Shown here piece by piece: positions 60,951 to 64,000 of a DNA stretch of 64,000 bases. The stretch lies in NCBI GenBank assembly GCA_036557665.1, contig DATBHG010000018.1:48781-112780 (forward strand), written 5' to 3'. The number at the start of each line of letters is the position of its first letter. Position 1 is the stretch's first letter. Under the pieces are notes generated by a model. The model ran no database searches. It had not been told where the DNA came from and saw only the letters and a program-made list of their open reading frames with translations. The translations under genes were made by a program, and so were the position numbers. The DNA comes from VAZQ01 sp036557665. GTDB lineage: Bacteria > Pseudomonadota > Alphaproteobacteria > Rhizobiales > Xanthobacteraceae.

Positions 60951-61037
60951 GTAGGCCGGGTTAGCGCGGTAGCGCGTAACCCAACACGTCACAAATGGCC
61001 ATGTTGGTTACGGCCCTTCGGGCCTGTCCCAACCTAC
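60951..61037. repeat. Composite palindromic element bounded by GTAGGCCGGG / CCCAACCTAC
   Basis: An 87-bp element with inverted ends GTAGGCCGGG and CCCAACCTAC. It contains two hairpins: GGGTTA-GCGC-GGTA-GCGCG-TAACCC near 60958-60982, and a second one with GGCCC-TTCG-GGCC near 61013-61025. The GGGTTAGCGC...GCGTAACCCAAC half is a widespread dispersed palindrome in Rhizobiales and cyanobacteria. It abuts the FKBP stop at 61043 and may serve as that gene's transcript end. Confidence 0.6.
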
Positions 61038-61042
61038 GATTT

Positions 61043-61486
61043 CTACCCCTTCACGGCGAGGAGCTCGACCTCGAAGATCAGCGTCGAATGCGGCGGGATG
61101 CTGCCGGCGCCGAGGTGGCCGTAGGCGAGGTCGGGCGGGATGATGAGCGTGCGCTTGCCCCCGACCTTCATGGTGGCGACGCCCTCGTCCCATCCGGCGA
61201 TCACCTGGCGCATGCCGATCTTGAACGCGAACGGCTCGTTGCGGTCGACCGAGGAGTCGAATTTCCTGCCCTTGGCGCCGTTCTCATAGAGCCAACCGGT
61301 GTAGTGCATCACGCAGGTCTGGCCGGTCTTGGGCGACGCGCCGGTGCCGACCTTGGTGTCGGTGATCTTCAGGCCAGACGGCGTGGTAACGGGTTGCGCG
61401 TCCGCGGATTCGGTCATGGCAAGACCTCCGGTGAAGGCGAAGCCGATGGCGGCGGTCACCGCAGTTCGGCGCGACAGGGCTCGCAT
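61043..61486 (-). CDS. FKBP-type peptidyl-prolyl cis-trans isomerase, exported
   Basis: 147 residues. A signal peptide with twin arginine-like start (MRALSRRTAVTAAIGFAFTGGLA, cleavage near ADA) leads to a single FKBP domain: TPSGLKITDTKVGTGASPKTGQTCVMHYTGWLYENG, KFDSSVDRNEPFAFKIG, VIAGWDEGVATMKVGGKRTLIIPPDLAYG, STLIFEVELLAVK. It should catalyse prolyl isomerisation in the periplasm. SRRTAV is a weak Tat candidate. Start set by AGGAG eight bases upstream. Confidence 0.92.
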   Translation of the reverse strand: MRALSRRTAVTAAIGFAFTGGLAMTESADAQPVTTPSGLKITDTKVGTGASPKTGQTCVMHYTGWLYENGAKGRKFDSSVDRNEPFAFKIGMRQVIAGWDEGVATMKVGGKRTLIIPPDLAYGHLGAGSIPPHSTLIFEVELLAVKG

Positions 61487-61607
61487 TCCATTGTCTCCTT
61501 TGCGCGATGGCGCAACCTAGACGAAAAAGCCGCCGCAATCTAATGCGCCGTGGCGCATCGCGACCTACATGGGGGGCGTGCATCGAAACGCTCCCGAAGG
61601 AGTTGGC

Positions 61608-61850
61608 ATGACGGCGATCAGGATTTTGGCTGCGCTGACACTGCTACTGACCGCGGCCTCGGCGGCGTCGGCCGCCCCGCGAAAGCCGCGATACCCGCAA
61701 TATCCCGCCAACGACGGATGGGTTTGGCCGCGCCCCTACACAACCAGCCCCTATAGTCCGTCCGGCGGCTACCGCAGCCCGGTGCCGAACGACACCCGAA
61801 ATTCGATCGAATATGAACTCGACATGGGCGCCGGCTCGGGCCGCTATTGA
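61608..61850 (+). CDS. Small exported Pro/Tyr-rich protein of unknown function
   Basis: 80 residues from ATG 61608, preceded by AAGGAG. The signal peptide is clear (ILAALTLLLTAASAASA, cleavage after ASA). The mature part is rich in Pro, Tyr, Arg and Ser (PRKPRYPQYPANDGW, YTTSPYSPSGGYRSP) and ends with IEYELDMGAGSGRY. I recognise no family; low complexity suggests an envelope-associated disordered protein. Divergent from the FKBP gene. Confidence 0.65.
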   Translation: MTAIRILAALTLLLTAASAASAAPRKPRYPQYPANDGWVWPRPYTTSPYSPSGGYRSPVPNDTRNSIEYELDMGAGSGRY

Positions 61851-61912
61851 GCATTAGGCTGCCAGCTTGCCCGCGGGCGGCCGTCAGACGGACCGGGCTG
61901 CCCGCCTGCGCC

Positions 61913-62149
61913 TCACGTCTTTTTCGCGCTCTTGCCCTTCGGCGCGACCGCCTTGGTCGCGTTGCGGTCGGCGGCTTCCTTGGCGAGGCGCAGTTCGCGC
62001 AGGCGCGCGGTCTTTTCGCGCGTCGCCTGGCTTGCGGCGGTGTATTCCCGCAAGGCCACCGCGCCGTCGCGCGCCTGCTGCTCCTTGCGCTTGAAGGCGG
62101 CTTCGGCGCGCGCCTGGGCGGCCTGGGCTTCCTTGCTCTGGTTTGCCAA
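61913..62149 (-). CDS. Small coiled-coil, highly charged hypothetical protein
   Basis: 78 residues, Ala/Lys/Arg/Glu-rich and almost wholly helical: QAAQARAEAAFKRKEQQARD, then REKTARLRELRLAKEAADRNATKAV, and a lysine-rich end (GKSAKKT). No membrane segment or cysteine. Similar short helical proteins occur near this place in Bradyrhizobium relatives as far as I recall, but I cannot name a family. It lies 24 bases downstream of nrdJ in reading direction and may be co-transcribed with it. Confidence 0.55.
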   Translation of the reverse strand: MANQSKEAQAAQARAEAAFKRKEQQARDGAVALREYTAASQATREKTARLRELRLAKEAADRNATKAVAPKGKSAKKT

Positions 62150-62173
62150 TCGGTGCTCCTTCAGTTGGCGGGG

Positions 62174-64000
62174 TCACGAACAGCCGGTCGTGCCGCCGCA
62201 GGTCTCGCACTTGAGGCAGGTGCCGTTGCGCACCAGCGTGAAGTTGCCGCACTCGCCGCAGGCTTCGCCTTCGTAGCCCTTGGCGCGCGCTTCGGCGCGC
62301 TTTTCGGCTGCGGCGGCCTTGGCGTGGGCGCGCGCGTCGGTCCAGTTCTGCTGCTCGAGCGCTTGCGCGGGCGACAGCTTTTGCTCCGGTTCGCTCTTGA
62401 GCGCGGTCGAGCCGGCGATCTCGGCGCGCGGGCCGGCCGAGGACAACGTCGTGACTCGCGCGGCCGAAACCCCCTCACCCCGACCCTCCGCCCCCTGGGA
62501 AGAAGCGCCGCCACGCCCGCCGTCACCACGGCTGCCGTCGCGCTCCGCGCGGTCGGCGCCGCCCTGCATCACCTTGAGCCGGTCGGTGCGCGAGCGGGTG
62601 AGCCCCTTGGAGACGAACCGACCCTCGGACGCGGGGCGGCCTTCCTCGACGCCCTTGCCGAGCGCATCGAAGCCGGTCTCGCTCGGGTCGACATGGGCGA
62701 GGTCGAAGCGCTCCTGATAGCTCACCGCGAGCTCCCGGAACACATAGTCGAGGATCGAGGTGGCGTACTTGATCGAGTCGTTGCCCTGCACCGGACCCGA
62801 CGGCTCGAAGCGGGTGAAGGTGAAGGCATCGACATATTCCTCCAGCGGCACGCCGTATTGCAGGCCGAGCGAGACCGCGATGGCGAAGTTGTTCAGCAGC
62901 GAGCGCAGCGCCGCGCCCTCCTTGTGCATGTCGATGAAGATCTCGCCGAGCCGGCCGTCATCGTATTCGCCGGTGCGGAGATAGACCGTGTGGCCGCCGA
63001 CCACCGCCTTCTGGGTGTAGCCCTTGCGGCGGTCGGGCATGCGCTCGCGCTCGCGCATGATCACCATGCGCTCGACCACCCGCTCCACCACCTTCTCGGC
63101 GAGCGCGGAAGCGCGCGCGGCGCTCGGCTTCTCGATGAAGGCCTCGACGATGTCCTCGTCCTCCTCCTCGTCCGCGATCAGCTGCGACTGCAGCGGCTGC
63201 GAGAGCTTGGAGCCGTCGCGGTAGAGCGCGTTGGCCTTGAGCCCGAGCTTCCAGGAGAGCAGGTAGGCCGCCTTGCAGTCCTCGACCGTGGCGTCGTTCG
63301 GCATGTTGATGGTCTTCGAGATCGCGCCCGAGATGAACGGCTGTGCCGCCGCCAGCATCCGGATGTGGCTCTCGACCGAGAGATAACGCTTGCCGTTCCG
63401 CCCGCACGGATTGGCGCAGTCGAACACCGCGTAGTGCTCGGGCTTGAGGTGCGGCGCGCCTTCGACCGTCATGGCGCCGCAGACGTGGATGTTGGCGGCC
63501 TCGATCTCGCGCTTGGTGAAGCCGAGCGCGATGAGGAGGTCGAACTTCGGATCGAGCAGCGCAGTGGCGTCGATGCCGAGCGATTTGACAATGAATTCCT
63601 CGCCCAGCGTCCACTTGTTGAACACGAACTTGATGTCGAACGCGGTCGGCAGCGCCTTCTCGACCGTGGCGATCGCCTCGTCGGTGAAGCCCTTGGCCCT
63701 CAAGGTCGAATGGTTGATGCCGGGCGACTGGCCGAGCGAGCCATGGCCGACCGCGTAGGCCTCGATCTCCGCGATTTGCGATTCGCTGTAGCCGAGCACG
63801 CGCAGCGCCTCGGGCACGGCGCGGTTGATGATCTTGAAGTAGCCGCCGCCGGCGAGCTTCTTGAATTTGACCAGAGCGAAATCCGGCTCGATGCCGGTCG
63901 TGTCGCAATCCATCACGAGCCCGATCGTGCCCGTCGGCGCGATCGCGGAGACCTGCGCGTTGCGGAAGCCGGAGATGGCGCCGAGTTCGTAGGCCTCGTT
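62174..64000 (-). CDS. nrdJ: Vitamin B12-dependent ribonucleotide reductase, C-terminal part
   Basis: The frame is open through the right edge, so about 608 C-terminal residues are present and the N-terminus lies outside. Motifs of the adenosylcobalamin-dependent class II enzyme: VSAIAPTGTIGLVMDCDTTGIEPDFALVKFKKLAGGGYFKIIN (the PTGT loop), VCGAMTVEGAPHLK, FDCANPCGRNGKRYL and ISGAISKTINMPNDATVEDC. A low-complexity Gly/Arg/Glu-rich insert sits before a C-terminal zinc-ribbon-like tail with GEACGECGNFTL and LKCETCGGTTGCS, which likely carries the reducing cysteines. Makes dNDPs without oxygen need. Third positions are almost all G or C. Confidence 0.95.
   Translation of the reverse strand, partial: NEAYELGAISGFRNAQVSAIAPTGTIGLVMDCDTTGIEPDFALVKFKKLAGGGYFKIINRAVPEALRVLGYSESQIAEIEAYAVGHGSLGQSPGINHSTLRAKGFTDEAIATVEKALPTAFDIKFVFNKWTLGEEFIVKSLGIDATALLDPKFDLLIALGFTKREIEAANIHVCGAMTVEGAPHLKPEHYAVFDCANPCGRNGKRYLSVESHIRMLAAAQPFISGAISKTINMPNDATVEDCKAAYLLSWKLGLKANALYRDGSKLSQPLQSQLIADEEEDEDIVEAFIEKPSAARASALAEKVVERVVERMVIMRERERMPDRRKGYTQKAVVGGHTVYLRTGEYDDGRLGEIFIDMHKEGAALRSLLNNFAIAVSLGLQYGVPLEEYVDAFTFTRFEPSGPVQGNDSIKYATSILDYVFRELAVSYQERFDLAHVDPSETGFDALGKGVEEGRPASEGRFVSKGLTRSRTDRLKVMQGGADRAERDGSRGDGGRGGASSQGAEGRGEGVSAARVTTLSSAGPRAEIAGSTALKSEPEQKLSPAQALEQQNWTDARAHAKAAAAEKRAEARAKGYEGEACGECGNFTLVRNGTCLKCETCGGTTGCS

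Noticed and set aside
1..64000. tRNA or rRNA genes, CRISPR arrays, insertion sequences and prophage genes
   Set aside because: None recognised in any intergenic region; coding density is high and genes are chromosomal housekeeping or metabolic types.

Overview
This window looks like chromosomal DNA of an alphaproteobacterium of the order Hyphomicrobiales (Rhizobiales), probably near Bradyrhizobiaceae/Xanthobacteraceae. The basis is the conserved order dnaE-rpsB-tsf-pyrH-frr-uppS-cdsA-dxr-rseP-bamA-fabZ-lpxA-lpxI-lpxB-gltA, the order pyrG-secG-tpiA / ppiD-trpE-trpG-trpD-trpC-moaC-moeA-lexA-comEC, a phosphatidylcholine synthase, an IalB-type protein, an LpxI UDP-diacylglucosamine hydrolase, a class II ribonucleotide reductase, and LexA boxes of the alphaproteobacterial direct-repeat type GAAC-N7-GAAC. 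I saw no rRNA, tRNA, CRISPR array, prophage or transposase. It is mostly core genome with a looser accessory stretch in the first 19 kb.

Layout. 1-5.4 kb: tail of an RND efflux pump, a 31-codon relic of a molybdenum hydroxylase gene, a peptide-type solute-binding protein, an IalB-like exported protein, HspQ and a malyl-CoA-lyase-like enzyme. 5.5-13.5 kb: a UbiH-type FAD monooxygenase divergent from pcs, a quinone oxidoreductase, the biotin genes bioF-bioD divergent from bioA, and rimO. 13.8-19.9 kb: accessory metabolism (crotonase, small conserved protein, dienelactone hydrolase, small exported protein, C45 Ntn-type acyltransferase, DUF2189 membrane protein, glutathione transferase, MaoC hydratase). 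20-24.3 kb: uvrA, ssb and a very small unlisted gene, linked by LexA boxes. 24.4-41.8 kb: dnaE, then the translation / isoprenoid / envelope cluster. lpxD is not at its usual place between bamA and fabZ. 41.8-48.9 kb: gltA and gltX on the minus strand, then glnS and comEC on the plus strand. 48.9-57.5 kb, minus strand: ppiD, trpE-trpG-trpD-trpC, moaC, moeA and lexA. 57.7-60.8 kb: tpiA, secG, pyrG. 60.9-64 kb: palindromic repeats, an FKBP isomerase, two small proteins and the C-terminal part of NrdJ.

How parts work together. The 24-42 kb cluster joins replication (DnaE), translation (S2, EF-Ts, RRF), UMP supply (PyrH), isoprenoid carrier and phospholipid precursors (Dxr, UppS, CdsA), membrane proteolysis (RseP), outer-membrane protein assembly (BamA) and lipid A synthesis (LpxA, LpxI, LpxB), with many 4-base stop/start overlaps. 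The SOS circuit is unusually visible: LexA is encoded here with a box in its own promoter, a second box overlaps the ssb promoter in the uvrA-ssb gap, and a tandem pair of boxes covers a promoter just before dnaE.

The most interesting item is that tandem-box promoter. It drives a 32-codon gene (24200-24298) for a single-pass membrane peptide, which resembles in size, topology, regulation and perhaps position the Caulobacter SOS cell-division inhibitor SidA. Other points of interest are an abrupt third-position GC shift inside pyrG at about 60590, a 48-bp palindromic element translated in frame within uvrA, the missing lpxD, and several dispersed palindromes.
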